Notes: generated from the sequence alone by a model not told the origin. DNA of 64,000 nt from Rhynchosporium graminicola (GCA_900074885.1 FJUW01000033.1:62001-126000); one strand, 5' to 3'. Shown: positions 1 to 12,686, counted from the stretch's first letter. Translations and numbers: made by a program.

Positions 1-1623
1 CTGGCACTCAAAACAATGGCCAGACCACACCGTCCAAAAATACACAACCTCAAGGTGCACGGACAGATCCCATGCCAACTGGACCTGCGGTCGATCTCAA
101 CACCAAATCGAGGTTTGAGATAGGTACAAAAGATGCGCCAGTAGACGGAAAGGATGGGAAACCACACGCTGGCCCTTTTGTTGGAGACAAGGAGATTAAA
201 AAACCGAAAGCTGGCTCAGAAGAAGACAAGGTTGCAGCAAAGGTGGAAAAGACTGAGTTGGTGACTGCAACTGGAGAGAAGATTCCACAGGTCAACGATG
301 GAGTGATGGACGACCCGAACCGAGTTACACCAAAGTTAGGTACGACAGGTACTGAAGGGGGGGTGAGCGAGAAGGATAAGGTACGCAAAGCACAGGAAGG
401 ACAGACCGGAGAGAAGCTGGAGAAGAAACCAGATTCGCCAAAGGAAGCTCCACCTCTGCCACACAGCGAACAGACAAAGGTCGATAGTGATAAGATTAAG
501 ACCTCAATCAAGGACGATGAGGCCGGTGAAGGTCTTTCAGGAATCGAGGTGTGTCCCTATTCCTACTTCATATTTCCTAGTTCTAATTTTTGCAGAAACC
601 AAATGATCTACCAAGCAAGCCAAATAACCTTCCTCATCCTCTGCCAAATTCTGCCAATAAGGACCACCTTGATATCACCAAGCCTGACTCAAAAACGACC
701 ACTAAGACTGATTACCTCAAAGACGAAGACGCTGAAGGGCTTATTCAACCTCTACATTCATTCCTCTTATCTCTCACCATGATCCTATTTTCAGAAATCG
801 GAGACAAGACCTTTTTGATAGCAGCTCTGATGGCCATGAAGCACGACAGACTATTAGTCTTCTCCGCTGCATTCTCGGCATTAATCACCATGACCGTTCT
901 TTCCGCTGTTCTCGGCCATGCGGTCCCAACTCTGATCCCTAAAAGATTTACCAACTTCCTCGCCTGTGGGCTCTTCCTCGTCTTTGGCGGACGACTGCTG
1001 AAGGAGGGCTTAGCCATGAGTCCTAATGAAGGAGTGGATTCTGAAATGAAAGAGGTCGAGCAGGAACTAGAAGAAAAAGAACATCTCGCGCGTCAACAAG
1101 GCAGAAGACGCTCATCAATATCCCCTTACGCTCTAGAAATGGGTATGGGTGGGCGTACCAGTTCAAGGAAATCCCGATCGGAGTCGCGCATCCCACCACG
1201 CAGTCCATCATCTTCCTCGGACCGGTCGCCCTCGCCTCCTCGATCGACTGTGAAGGGTGTCATAGGCGGGCTCCACAATCTCCTCTCTTTACTTCTTAGC
1301 CCGGCCTGGGTACAGACTTTTATTATGACTTTCCTGGGCGAATGGGGCGATCGCAGTCAGATTGCTACGATTGCTATGGCTGCAGGTCAGGATTACTGGT
1401 GGGTTACTGGTGGAGCTATCAGCGGACATGCTGTGTGTACGGGTATAGCAGTCATTGGGGGCCGAGCACTTGCTGGAAGAGTCAGCCTGAGAGTCGGTAT
1501 GTGCCTTCCATTCACCCTTATATCAACAACAGCAGCTAACGGTTAGCAGTTACTCTTGGTGGCGCGGTCGCCTTTTTGGTATTCGGATTCATATACCTCG
1601 TTGAGGCAGTGTACTATTCTTAG
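1..1623 (+). CDS. GDT1: GDT1-family Mn2+/Ca2+:H+ transporter, 5' partial
   Basis: Member of the UPF0016/TMEM165-Gdt1 family, which in yeast imports Mn2+ and Ca2+ into the Golgi and supports glycosylation. The frame is already open at base 3, so the gene starts upstream of the window. Exons are <3-548, 596-1496 and 1550-1623, with introns of 47 and 53 nt, and the stop is TAG at 1621-1623. About 506 residues are visible. The first ~240 are polar and charged (Lys/Glu/Pro-rich). Two halves follow, each with the family signature: SEIGDKTF near visible residue 248 and GEWGDRSQ near 430. These E-x-G-D-(K/R)-(T/S) motifs line the transport site. A Ser/Arg-rich cytosolic linker separates the halves. 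The hydrophobic C-terminus ends in YLVEAVYYS. The long hydrophilic N-terminus is larger than in yeast Gdt1. Family assignment is firm; the exact ion is inferred. Confidence 0.92.
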
Positions 1624-3283
1624 AGGAGCTTTTCTTTCCAAGCCGTCACTGTAACATTATTTAGAAAAAGCTCCGACTGTCACGAGGCACCTTGAAAGAG
1701 CTCTTTCTTTAATTCCGCATTATAGGCACGGGCCTCTTCTTGCTACGTCCTCAAGCAATGGCATACGACAAGACATGTGTTTGGAACCTTCTGTTTGGCT
1801 AAACGATGTCCATGAGAATGGGGGTTTTCCTGTGGCTCTGCCTGGGAATGAAAAACGGCTGAGCAATGCATGTATGTGTTAGAGTCAAAAGGGTTTCCTT
1901 GGACGTACATCGAAGATGGTCAGCAAGCAAGAGAAAATAGTGTCCCATCGTGCATCACGAAAACACGGACATATAGATATCAAATGCTTTGAGCTAAGCG
2001 GGGAAGCAACAGTACAATAAAATAATAAAGTCTCCCGACCCGTCTCTTCACTCGAGGGTGTTCAGTTCAATGACATCCATGTCTGGTGAAGAAACCCAAA
2101 CCTCGCAAGTACGCACAACATCCAGGCAAAGTCAGGTATTGATTAGTATTGGGAATTCGGAATATATAGTGAGGCCTATGTTTATGTCCTCAGAAAACCG
2201 CTAGCACTTCGACGCGTGTTCAAGCGGCTTGAACCGAGTTCTTGAAGATGCACGTTGGAATGTAATACTCCTGTAAACGGCACCATTACACACGAATAAT
2301 CGAATCCAGCCAGCTAAGCAGGCTTAGTATACGCTTTCAATGCCTCACCTCATCTCACCTTACCCCACCCGGGCTACTACTGGTCGATTGCCCGCGCAGT
2401 ATTTTCCCGCAGGAGCCGCCGACAAAAAGGCGAAAGCCCAACAACACGATGACGTGCGCGCACCGGATAAATAGAGAATCTGACTTCCAGTTCCCCCTCT
2501 TTCGAAATGGAAAAGGACACAAAAAAGCAAGGCTGCCTAGTCAGGTGTCAAGTGGCCCGCAAAAAGTGCGAGTTCGGATAGCTTGCTTGGTTGAAAGGAA
2601 TAGTGAGGTAGGTGAGGTAGGTGAGATTGTAGGGAGAATGGCAGGTAGGGAGGGAGCTTCGAAATCGATGTGCAGCTCTTGCTCCGCCGGTTAGAGTTTC
2701 TGAGTGCTCCTGAGTACGGAGTTGTTGTGTTGTGTTGAGGGATGGAGCTATATGCCTAATGTTTGTTTTGACAGTTCTTTCACCGTGTTTGGTCTACATG
2801 ATTCACTTTTCACATTTGCTGCTTTGGACAGAATTTTATTAGGGTTTCTGAGATATATCTTATTGTTGTGGCTGTTTGAGAGAAAGTTGTAGTCTTGGAG
2901 TGTTGTTGCACAGCGTCAACAGACGAGTCGTGGAACCCCGCACCTCGAAGCTTCCAATCCCTCCACTTTTACCATCTGCCTGCCTACAATCCATTCCACG
3001 ATTTTTGATATCGCAGAAGAATAAAGCTGGCAGGAGCTGGAAGAAACGGGGATAATTTTGACAACTCCTACTCATCGCACGGTCTGTTTTTTTTCCGCGC
3101 CGTACCTACCAATTAAGCCGGATTTCTGGGCTTCCGACGAGGAAAGAAGAGAGAGAGAGAGGGCTTCAGGATCGGGATCACAGCAGACGGCTACAGACAG
3201 CGCAAATTACCTCTCAGCCTCAATTGACAGCCCACAACACAAGAAGAAAGACACCACAGCAAGCAAGCAAGCAAGCAGCAACT
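1624..3283. other. Intergenic, no supported gene
   Basis: This 1.66 kb lies between the GDT1 stop and the mutarotase start. Only short open frames (under about 85 codons) with no recognisable motif occur. It should hold the GDT1 3' UTR and the promoter and leader of the next gene. Small GAGGTAGGT repeats sit near 2605-2625, and a purine-rich stretch lies at about 3140-3165. Confidence 0.6.
3259..3279 (+). repeat. (AAGC)n microsatellite in 5' leader
   Basis: A short tandem AAGC/GCAA tract of about five units ends a few bases before the mutarotase ATG at 3284. It lies in the presumed 5' UTR. Confidence 0.8.
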
Positions 3284-3931
3284 ATGTGGGCCGGAACATC
3301 CTCTTCAAATCCTACCTCGCCGACATCTCCGACATCACCACCACCTGCGGGCTCTGCATCAAAGCCAACATACAGGTTAAAGAACCAAGGCCGACGCGTC
3401 GCGCAGATCGTCAAGCTCAAGCCGGAGTTTGTGGAGAAATATAAGGAGTGCCATGCCAAAGTTTGGCCGGAGGTTTTGAAGCAGATTAAGGATTCGAATA
3501 TTGAGGATTGTGAGTCCAAATTCATGGACTGTGGTGCTAGGAGAAATGTCGATGGGATTTTGGAAGTGGTTTGGAACTTGGTTCGAAAGTTATTAGCTAA
3601 CGTGTTTCGGGTGTCATAGACTCGATATTCCACGATCCTGAAACACATATCCTGTTTGCTTCATTCAAATATGTTGGATATAACTGGGCGGGAGATAGTA
3701 AGACCCCATTTTCCTCCGCGATCTGCTCTAGAGCTCTTCTCTGCTTCCCACACTTTTGTACACAGTACTGATCCCTACCTAGTGGAACGCATGAAAGATA
3801 ATCCCAAGGTCCAAGAGTGGTGGAGGATGACAGACAGCTACCAAGAATCCTTCGTACCTGGCGCAAAGAATAGCTATGATGGCGAACCTGCGTGGTGGAA
3901 GGGCGTTCAGGAGGTTTTCTACCTTCCATGA
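3284..3931 (+). CDS. L-rhamnose mutarotase-like protein
   Basis: RhaM/DUF718 family member of 150 aa. The bacterial enzymes interconvert alpha and beta anomers of L-rhamnose; the fungal homologues may act in pectin-derived rhamnose use, which is inference here. Exons are 3284-3509, 3620-3697 and 3783-3931. The donors are GTGAGT and GTAAGA and the acceptors are CATAG and CCTAG. The first ~28 residues are a Ser/Pro/Thr-rich leader. The domain then starts at RRVAQIVKLKPE and contains YKECHAKVWPEV, whose His matches the catalytic His of bacterial RhaM. It continues through the segment GYNWAGD and the WW pair in VQEWWRMTD near the C-terminus. The start is the only in-frame ATG before the domain. 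The gene ends 88 bp from the stop of the thioredoxin-like gene on the other strand, so the two transcripts converge. Confidence 0.9.
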
Positions 3932-4018
3932 TGGACTTAGAGCGGCCACGGCATGTTGGATATCCCAAAAGTCGGATGACACCGAACAGTCGTTGAAGAC
4001 ATCTCCACGATATTTCCT

Positions 4019-4694
4019 CTATTTCTTCTCTCCAAACCCAAAAAGTCCCCCAAAAAGCCCACTACCCCCTGCACCGCCACCAGTTCCTGCCCTCTTGGCT
4101 TCATTCCTTATCCATTCCTTCAATCCTTCGACATCTGTCATTTGCTTGGGATCCGTGATTTTCGTACCAACTTGAGCTTCTCCTCGATCAAAACTCAACA
4201 ACGTCGGCATACTCGTAATCATATAAGTCATACCCAACCCCGAATCCATAATATCCATCGAATCATACTCTATCTCACAGTACGTGATCCCACCTTCCTC
4301 CTCCCCAACCCCAGAATTTATAAGTTCCTGCAAGATAGGGGAGACGATTTTGCAGGTATTGCAGTACGAAGCTGTCCAGAAGGTCAGGAGCGGTGTGCGC
4401 GCGGAGGTCGACAGAGAAAGGTAAGAGTAGAATTCGTCGGGGCGGCGCACTCTGCGGTTGTGTTGAAATTAGCATGCATGAATTTCCGGGGAAGGGATGG
4501 GGATTGTACAGGTCAGCTGGGGGAAGAGTGGAGAGGAGGAGGGCTGCTCACGGGGTGAAGACGCGATTCTTGGCTTGTTTATCTTTGGTGGTGGAGAAGA
4601 AACGCGCAGGGATAGTCGTGTTTGCGCATTTGAGCGAGCATGGGGTGAGGGCGAGTGAAACCCGCAAGAGTCGCGTATTTGGCCTTGTGATCAT
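4019..4694 (-). CDS. Mitochondrial thioredoxin-like protein
   Basis: Small thioredoxin-fold protein of 191 aa. Exon 1 is 4694-4552 and exon 2 is 4451-4019, separated by a 100-nt intron with donor GTGAGC and acceptor CGCAG. Exon 1 encodes an Arg-rich, acid-free leader ending in PARFFSTTKDK, which looks like a mitochondrial presequence with its processing region. The redox site in exon 2 is FWTASYCNTCK, a CxxC with Asn-Thr between the cysteines instead of the usual Gly-Pro. A cis-Pro segment (SMPTLLSF) and a Gly-rich tail (GGGAGGSGLFGGLFG) follow. A disulfide or redox role in mitochondria is inferred; the substrate is unknown. Without exon 1 the frame would start at a GUG, which supports the two-exon model. 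Confidence 0.82.
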
Positions 4695-5577
4695 TCTGGA
4701 TGAAGTTTCGAGATTGGTGAGGTATGAGAATGTTCGAATGATGAGATGAAGATTCCCCCCGGAGCAGATGCTTGGCTCTATCAGCTGTAACCCATGTCCA
4801 AGCGCACAGCAGATATCAGGCTAGTGGCGTCATCGCTGCAGCAGGGCCCTCTCAGCCTCTGTGGTGCGCTGGACATCATGGCATCTGACTGCTGTTTTAC
4901 TGTACTACCTACCTCCCTTCAACTCCGTAGCATTCTGCCATCTCACCGTTCCGACGATGACGGGAGCGCATGTTACGCAGGTAAGTTTTGTTTCTTGACT
5001 TTGTTTCTATTCTTCTTTAATAGATGATCATTGTCGTTCATCTAAAGTATCTCCTGTCAAGCCATTGATTACGGACAAACTCTCTTTCCGTCAAACTTCC
5101 TTATCAAGGTCCTCCCTTCCAGGACTGTTGTGGGGTTGGTTCGCGCATTCGCGCCTGACGGGAGGGAGCAAGTACTATAATAAGTAGAGTTGAACTCCAG
5201 ACTCCATACTTTCCCCGGTCTTAAGACATATCAAGAAAGAGCAATCCTCGAGCACTCCTCAGATCTTCCTTCCCTATCAAATATCAGACGATCCAAATAC
5301 AGATCTACCATAGATTGCGCGCCTTCATTAAACCGGAAGCTTCTTGCCGTTCCGTCACAATCGCCTCTTCCTGCTAGAATTTCCCTCAGCAGATTGCACG
5401 CATGCACGCTCTTCACGTCTTATGCTATTATTCCTAACTCCTTCTACTCGAACCGTGCTTTCTACCTATTTCCCCTATCCGCACGCTTCCTCCTAAAAAA
5501 CACAACTCCTTGCTGAATTGCCTATATACGACCCGTATACCTCACATAGATTCTACTTCCGTCATATCCGGCTCAAT
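4695..5577. promoter_or_regulatory. Divergent promoter region
   Basis: This 883-bp gap separates two genes transcribed outward: the thioredoxin-like gene on minus and the MFS gene on plus. A short open frame at 5190-5516 is Ser/Leu-rich with no domain and probably lies in the MFS leader. A CT-rich tract just before the MFS start is typical of fungal leaders. No specific operator was recognised. Confidence 0.5.
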
Positions 5578-8023
5578 ATGCCACCAGGCGAGCAGGAACA
5601 TGGACGACCGCCTGTCCTTAAATCTACATCTGAGCGACCGAGATCGTTCTTGGCCCAGAATGCTGCGTCTGAGGGGACTCCGGAAGTTGAAGAGTTGGAG
5701 GGCAAGCGCCGCCCGACAAAATGGAGTATGGGAGTTCTGAACGATACCTCTACTTATGAAGTACCAGGTAAGCGATTCTGAGTCACCGGATATATACCAA
5801 TACTAATTGGACTCCTCAAGGTTCTGTTCTTCTTCTTACAGGCGATCATAATCAACCCCTCGGTCTTCGAGATGCTCCTGCTCGAATTTCTACCTCGTCA
5901 CTACCAGCCCAAAGCCCAAACCCAAGTAGCCGTACATCAACAACTGCGCCTAAAAATAAGACAACACTAGATGGAAAGATCATTCTTACGCCACAACCAG
6001 AAGACTCGAGTAATGACCCCCTGAATTGGCCAACGTGGAGGCGAGATGCTGCCCTGTTGTCTCTCGGAATATACTGTATGGTCGGGGGAGGAATGACCCC
6101 GATCCTGGCAGCAGGCTTCACAAATGTTGCTTCAACGTACGATGTTACGGTGCCAAAAGTCGCTCTTACTACTGGACTGTACATGATGGGAATGGGAGTC
6201 GGATCTGTCTTTGCTTCTCCCACGGCAATTCTCTACGGCAAACGGCCTGTTTACCTTTTCAGTGCAATCGTCTTTATTGGTACGTCAGTATGGTGTGCTG
6301 CATCTCCAAGCTACAATTCGCTGCTCGTAGCACGGATATTCCAGGGCTTTTCTGTGAGCCCTGTCGAATGCTTGCCTTCTGCTACAATTGCAGAAATCTT
6401 TTTCCTCCATGAGCGTGCATATCGTCTCGGCATCTACACACTCCTTCTTCTGGGTGGCAAGAATTTGGTGCCATTGGTGAGTGCTGCCATCATCCAGAGT
6501 CTGGGCTGGAGATGGGTTTTCTGGTAAGTTCATGGCTAGACGATCACTTTCAAACGAGTTGAAAATTGACAAAGTACAGGATTGTGGCAATGGTCGTTGG
6601 ATTCTGTGGAATTCTGCTCTTCCTCTTCGTGCCAGAGACGTTTTGGGATCGAAGCCCAGTACCAAAAAGTCGAAAGACTTCAAGATCAACATCCAAATTC
6701 TCAATGTTCGCAGGAATGAGATCGACAAAAACTGAAAAGGCCACTGCGACTGGGCTGGAAAGGCAAGGAGATGGAGTTATAGACGACCCAAGTCTTGATA
6801 ATGCCAATACGCCTGCTCGGAACTTGCAGCGCAAAAGACCGCCGATGGCACTTGGTCCAAGCACTCTTCGTAACCTTCACGTTGGTTTCGCGCAAGAGGA
6901 TAGCATAAATGAGAAGGAGGCTCGCCCAGCTGACAGTATAGAGAGACCCCATAATCATCATCCCGGTGCAATGCACGAGTTCAAACACTTTGTCGAGCCA
7001 GCTGGAGGCGCCCCTCCAACCCCAGCGCTCCATAATCTCGATTCTCCATGGTACCACGATATCGAAAGGAAGGGTTCGGACTATGTAACGACTCAAAACT
7101 CCTCCAGAGCTAGGGCCGCGACTAATATGAACGTGGATGGGGGAACATCTGCCCCTCAGGTCCTTAGATCCCCTCAGCCCGGGATGATCGATGAAGCTGT
7201 TACGTTCCCTCCACAGTCGCCAGCGCCCGCTGAATCACAGCGCTATACCACAATTCTTCGAGAAAAGCCCGCGTTGACATTCGTTCAACAGCTGAAACCT
7301 TACAACGGGAGGCTCCATCAGGACAATTGGTTTCGCGTAGCTCTTCGGCCGTTCATTCTTTTTGCTTACCCAGCAGTCTTGTGGTCTGCTGTTGTCTACT
7401 CGTGCGCAGTAGGATGGTTGATAGTCCTTTCCGAATCAGTCGCAGTCATCTATCGAAGGCGCACCACCTATGGGTTCTCGGCATTATCGACCGGATTGAT
7501 TTACCTATCACCTTTCATTGGTGGTATCCTTGGCACAGCAGTCGCTGGTAAAGTGAGCGATATTATCGTCCGCGCCATGGCCAAACGAAACGGCGGTCTG
7601 TACGAACCCGAGTTTCGTCTCGTAATGGCAATTCCAGTTGCCCTCACAACTGTGATCGGTCTCATGGGATTCGGCTGGTCTGCTGAAGTTCATGATGCAT
7701 GGATCGTCCCTACGATCTTTTTTGGTGTTATTTCCTTCGGATGCTCTCTCGGCTCGACCACAGCTATAACTTTCTGTGTCGATAGTTATCGCCAATATGC
7801 TGGCGAAGCTCTCGTAACGCTCAACTTCAGCAAGAACATTTTTCATGGTCTTGTTTTCAGTTTGTTCTTTCCCGGATGGCTTGAGCATAAAGGCTCTAAG
7901 TCCGTGTTTATCTGGCTTGGTGTTATTCAGCTTGTTCTCATGGCGTTTACGGTTCCGATGTATATCTTTGGCAAGAGGGCTAGAATGTGGACGGTCCGAA
8001 AGAATCTGATGGAGAAGTTTTAG
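5578..8023 (+). CDS. MFS transporter (DHA1-like) with long central loop
   Basis: Major facilitator superfamily carrier of 771 aa, probably in the plasma membrane. Exons are 5578-5767, 5842-6523 and 6580-8023. The first ~150 residues are cytosolic and polar and lead into the NDPLNWPTWRR motif common to fungal drug/polyamine-type DHA1 carriers. Six membrane segments follow (from SLGIYCMVGGGMTPILAAG), then about 230 polar residues (roughly 312-540), then the second six (from FILFAYPAVLWSAVVYSCA). The motif NGGLYEPEFRLV before TM9 and the C-terminal segment around FGKRARMW are typical of HOL1-like fungal carriers. The substrate cannot be read from sequence. The central loop is unusually long and rich in Ser, Pro and charged residues, suggesting regulation by phosphorylation or ubiquitination (inference). 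Confidence 0.9.
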
Positions 8024-9063
8024 ATTGCTTATTTGTGTGAGCGTTTCGTCTGACAAAGTGGTCTGTCTGGTTATGGATGAGATGAATTGGTGTGGGAAAG
8101 TACGCATCGTGGGAGTTATCATGGGATAGATGGCCTATAGGTGCCTTGTCGGAGGAGTTCAATTATACCAGACTGTTTGTAACCGGAGTTATCAGCGAAT
8201 CATATGATTTTATCTTCTTCGAGCTGCATTGCACCTTGAAGCTCATTGTATTCGTTCCCCAAAGCTGTGTCTTTGCTGAATCAAGGTAAGCTCCTTCTTC
8301 ACTGTTGATAAAACTTAGCGTCGATTGTCGTTAGCTGGTGCTGGTTGTAGCCAGGAAATGGAAATAGACCACTCTGGAATGTAGAACAAGTTTTGAGACT
8401 TTGATTTTCTTGTCTGACAAAAAGTTGTGTTAAAAACTCTCCACACTTTGGGACTTTTTGAAATTCGTGAGTAATATGTAACTGAAATTGTCGAGGGGAG
8501 GAAAAATCGTCCTCCGCGAAGTTTAAACCTGCTGAGTAGACCCGTAGAATCGACTATCAAAGCTCGACTTTAACATTATACATAAACCTTGAAATATTAC
8601 GAAAAGTAATAATAATCAAAGTCATATAAGCTTTTGCTGGCTCTACGGCGAGTTGTGATTTTAGATGAATGGATTTACAACGAGCTTATAAGTCGCTTCG
8701 CCCAAGACGAAGATTTCTCGGCCTCGTGCGAGAAGGGTCAGACAGAGTCAAGGGAAAGAAGAATGAGGATTAAAAGTGAAGATCTTGTTTTGTCGGAGCC
8801 CAGTTGATCTAGTCTCGATTTTGGCATCTTGCATGCACTTTAGTCCGGTAATGCCGAAATGAGGTTCTACGAGCGATGAACTACTGATCGCAGCTTGGAG
8901 AATTGGTTCTCTGGGCGGATTCAATACGGCTGTGTTTTGATGCAAGTACGCAGGAATTAGTCGAAACTAAAAATTTGGAAACTCTAGAGTGTCGTGTAAG
9001 TACATGAAGCGTACACAGTACACCCCGAACAGGTATTGCAAGATTGCGACTGTGCCGGCTCAC
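8024..9063. other. Intergenic between convergent genes, nothing recognised
   Basis: About 1.04 kb between the stop of the MFS gene and the stop of the minus-strand 2EXR-like gene. Only short shadow frames are present. It holds the two 3' UTRs. No RNA gene or repeat was seen. Confidence 0.6.
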
Positions 9064-10026
9064 TCAATCCAGCCTGAGGTGAACACCATTTATCCACTCT
9101 ACCTTCCCATCACAAATCAGCGTCCCTCCAACCGCGTAATGTATCCACTCACCAAACAACTTATAAGTGCTCTCAACATTCTCCTCATCACGTTCATTTT
9201 GTATGTCCCCCGTGCTCCTCGGATAAGTCGATATCCGAACTACCCTTTCGAACCTTACACCGTCAAACGCCTCCGACATCTCATCCAGCGATCCCTCGAA
9301 ATCCTGCGGCGTGTTCAACGAAGACATGTTCATTAGATCCACGATCGCTGCTGCGTTCCAGGCCATCTCGAGTTTGCGGAAATGCCCCAGCCGTGCTCGG
9401 CTCCCGAGCGTCTTGATCACTTTGCCGAAGCCGACGTATTCGATACTGTGATTGGGCATGCGGATGGTGAGGTTTTGGATCATTCGACTTGCTACTTGTC
9501 CCATGACTTTCAATGTCCGACTTATTCCCAGACTACGTCCGGATTCGTTGATGGCTGCGAAGTAAAAGGTGTTCTGTTGCCAGAACATACCTTGTGTCTC
9601 GTTGTAGATCTGTCGACATGTTGATGGTAAAGAGAGCGTGATGTAATCGTTCTTGTTTTGCGAGAGAAACGTGTCTGGTTTGTCGAAGATAGGGTCGTTG
9701 GGCGGGAGGCTAAGGGGCGAGGTTATGAGGTGGAGGTGTTGCTTGTTTGATTTCTTTCGTTTTGAGGCTTTGACTCGCCGCTTGCTGTTCAGGGTGGGTG
9801 GACGTGAGAGCAGATAGGCTGATATGAGCCCTCGGGGACAGGTGAGGCTGCAAATGCTGATGAAGAGGTTAGCAAGGTCTATGCCAATTTTTTAAACACC
9901 TCGAGAACGGGACGAAGAACTGCGAGCTGGAAATCAGAGTATGGAGATTTTCGAGATGTACTCGAGGAGTGACACTTACTAGATCTCATCGCGGATTTCG
10001 CGTGGGAGGTCGAGGAAGGAGGGCAT
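9064..10026 (-). CDS. 2EXR/F-box-like fungal protein of unknown function
   Basis: Predicted 276-aa protein. Exon 1 is 10026-9980 (only 47 nt) and exon 2 is 9847-9064. The 132-nt intron has donor GTAAGT and acceptor TTTGCAG. The N-terminus MPSFLDLPREIRDEIY matches the start of the large fungal family annotated as 2EXR or F-box-like, where LPxEIRxxIY forms a short helix-turn unit. A Lys/Arg-rich stretch (KRRVKASKRKKSNK) follows near residue 40, then a run containing CRQIYNETQGMFWQQNTF, also typical of the family. No catalytic motif is visible. Such proteins are numerous and variable in Pezizomycotina, and their function is largely unknown. The start is supported by the conserved LPRE motif beginning seven residues after the Met. 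Confidence 0.78.
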
Positions 10027-12686
10027 GAAAGGTGGGTAACTTGATGGGGCTGGTCAGGGGGATTTGAGGCTCGATGTCGTCTGGGAAGAAGCGTCTCGCT
10101 TCGGGCCGTGCCTTAGCGCCTAGGCTTTTATTGACTTTCTGTAGCGACGAGTGAGTAGTTTAGTTTTGCTGAGTAAACTAATACTGTAAGGAAGTAATTC
10201 TCTCTAAAAGAAAACGATCCAATGAATTATAAGTTATAACCAGCATCAACTTCCAATTCTGATGAGTCTACGATGACGGGTTTGCCTATTGACCTTAGAC
10301 TGGTCAAATTTGCTACTCACTAGCTATCTCGCCGTTCTGAACATACTGGTCATCAATTGCTATATTTCTATAAGGGACTACTAGAATACCATTTATAAAT
10401 CCCAAGGAGAGTTACGAATATTGAAATCAAAGCCAGAGAAACTTATTTCGAAACCCAGTACCGTTTATATGAGCATACATACCAGCTCGGTCGGGAAGGT
10501 ATTGGGATTAATCTCAAGTTGAGGGATGTAACTGCCAGAAACTTGACCATTGTGCTTACCTTCTCTTAGTAAGTAACATTCGACCTTCATCTTTTTCAGC
10601 TCTGCCTTGTTTTTATGTCTAGCTCTTAGTCATCGACAGCAGTAGTCTGTTGAACTGTAATTATACTACCTATCGCCTATTTCCAGTGAAGCACTCTCAG
10701 TCAAACCCACTGGATTCCTCGGAAAGCCATCATCCAAAAATTGTCACTTTAGCAAAGTCATCAAATATTTATATGACATTGAAAATTTTACGACGTGCAA
10801 CAAAACATTTCGTCGCCAAAAAAAGCGGCGCGGCTAATTCTCGTATCGGCACAGGAGATTTGTACGGCATATACGGTAACAAACATCGGGGAATTTGACA
10901 CAAGTCTAGCTGGGTTTCAGGGAATGTCAGAGGTATAAGTGAAAGTAGAGAAGGCGGTATTAATAGATTCGAGCTAGATTTCGACATAACATTATAGATA
11001 ATCAGAATTGAGGAGGAAAGATCGCAATGAGACGAGAATTCCTGATGAAGTTATTCAAGAATAAGGTCATAGCATCCTATCTTTACTTATCACTTCAAGA
11101 GAGTGCTACGATCGACTAAGGATTTGAGATGTCAATCCATGAGATTTCTTGCAATAGTCTTCAGATTTAAAGTTCCGCTTAAGCAACTTTTCTATTCTCG
11201 TGCTTTCCATGACCACGAGTTCAAGGTCGAGTGATGGTATCGAAGCGTGGGGGACAAAGCGATCTTCTGCTGTAGTGGTGACGAACTTCCCGGCCATTTG
11301 TATTACGAATACGTATTTCAAGAGAGATAGTGAGAGCTTGGCTTTCGATGACAGACATCGTCGATCTAGTTGCAGTACCTGATTCTCCGCGAGCCACCTA
11401 AGATATTTTCAAATGGAATAACGTCAACTCTCCGCGGGATCTCGTTGTAGAGAGAGAGTGAGTCGAAATTCATGGCTTTCAAGTTCAGCCCTTGGAGTTT
11501 TTGGAAAATCAATATTCGGATATTATTATTAAGAAAACAATAGATATGTTGGAAATAATAAGTATACATAAATCATGTTCATACTGCCACTTCATTTGTC
11601 AACGATGTCTTGGGAACCATAGCCAATGTAATAGACTGATCCAGTGTGACAATCTTACGAAGTTACAATTCTTATTTCATTTAATATGCCCCATGAACAA
11701 ACACAGGCAAGAAAGGTGACTCCCGAAATGGGAGTCCAAATCGACAAGTCGAGAGCAATTTGTGAAGCTGTACAGCTCATCGGTGACTCTATCGTGTCGA
11801 TACCGTACAGCGGTCCTAAATTAAGCTCAATGTGACAGGTCTCTCTCTTTGTTGACAAGCTGGGAACCCTGTACGTACCCCGGCAGCTGCCCGGTATTGA
11901 TCAAATTGGGTTTCGTCTACGAACGCCCTTTCTTCCTTTCTTTCATAAATAGCAGTTCTATTGAAATTGGACATTCATTATTGTTAAGCGCATGGTTTAT
12001 TTCGTCTCCCCTTTCCACCCAATTCCTATCAATAGACATGGTAGTGCGCAACCAATGAATCTCGGATAGACACCTCTCAGAGCGTTTATATATTTAATCC
12101 GTCGCTTGTGTATTTCACCGTGAAACATCCGATAACTGGTGAGAATGGCCCAGAAATAGTTGAGCCAATCACCATCTTAATTGTGCCTCCACATCGTCAT
12201 AGCCGCTGTCTAGAGTTCCATTTTCCCAGATCTGAACCCCTGTCGTATCCTTACACTTGCAGATTCTAGTGCAGTGTAGTCCCACTTCCATCTGTGGTTA
12301 TCCCGTTTGTGTGGTCGGCCAATCAGGCGCCAGATAAACGATTGAGCTGGCTCGGCTGGGCAGTGAGCTCCAATCGTCCAATCGTGAAAGAAGTGAACCA
12401 CCACCATTGGAAACACACGGATGCATCGTAGCCCTGCCTTGTACCTGTACCTGGGATTGTGTGTCCCATGAACAATCTTTAAAAACCTGCTATTGTTCGC
12501 CCGCGTGCTAATCTCGTTCGCTCAATTCATTCATTCAGCGTCCAATGACTTCGCCCGTCGTGAAGACCTATCTTCATATCCGCGCTCCCTGAATCATCTC
12601 CCAGTTTCAGAGACTCCTCTTGGGCCATTCCACATTCTTAAATCAATAATTCATGTCTCGATAATCGCCGTTTTGCGCTCCGCAAT
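10027..12686. other. Gene-poor divergent intergenic region
   Basis: This 2.66 kb separates the 2EXR-like gene (minus) from the CSC1-like gene (plus). The sequence is rather AT-rich, and no frame longer than about 95 codons or with a known motif occurs. The last ~600 bp are likely the promoter and 5' UTR of the channel gene. Confidence 0.55.

Noticed and set aside
50..511. 153-codon minus frame at the left edge
   Set aside because: It is the antisense of the GDT1 polar exon, has biased Ser/Pro/Val composition caused by that exon, and shows no domain.
2449..2694. 81-codon plus frame
   Set aside because: No motif, no conserved start context, arises in simple GAGGTAGG repeats.
5190..5516. 108-codon plus frame before the MFS gene
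   Set aside because: No domain, lies in the expected leader of the MFS gene, composition follows CT-rich DNA.
8490..8560. Sequence with GGAGGAAAAA and GTTTAAACCTGCTGAG, briefly reminiscent of rRNA 28S ends
   Set aside because: Matches are only a few bases long and do not continue into any rRNA core sequence.
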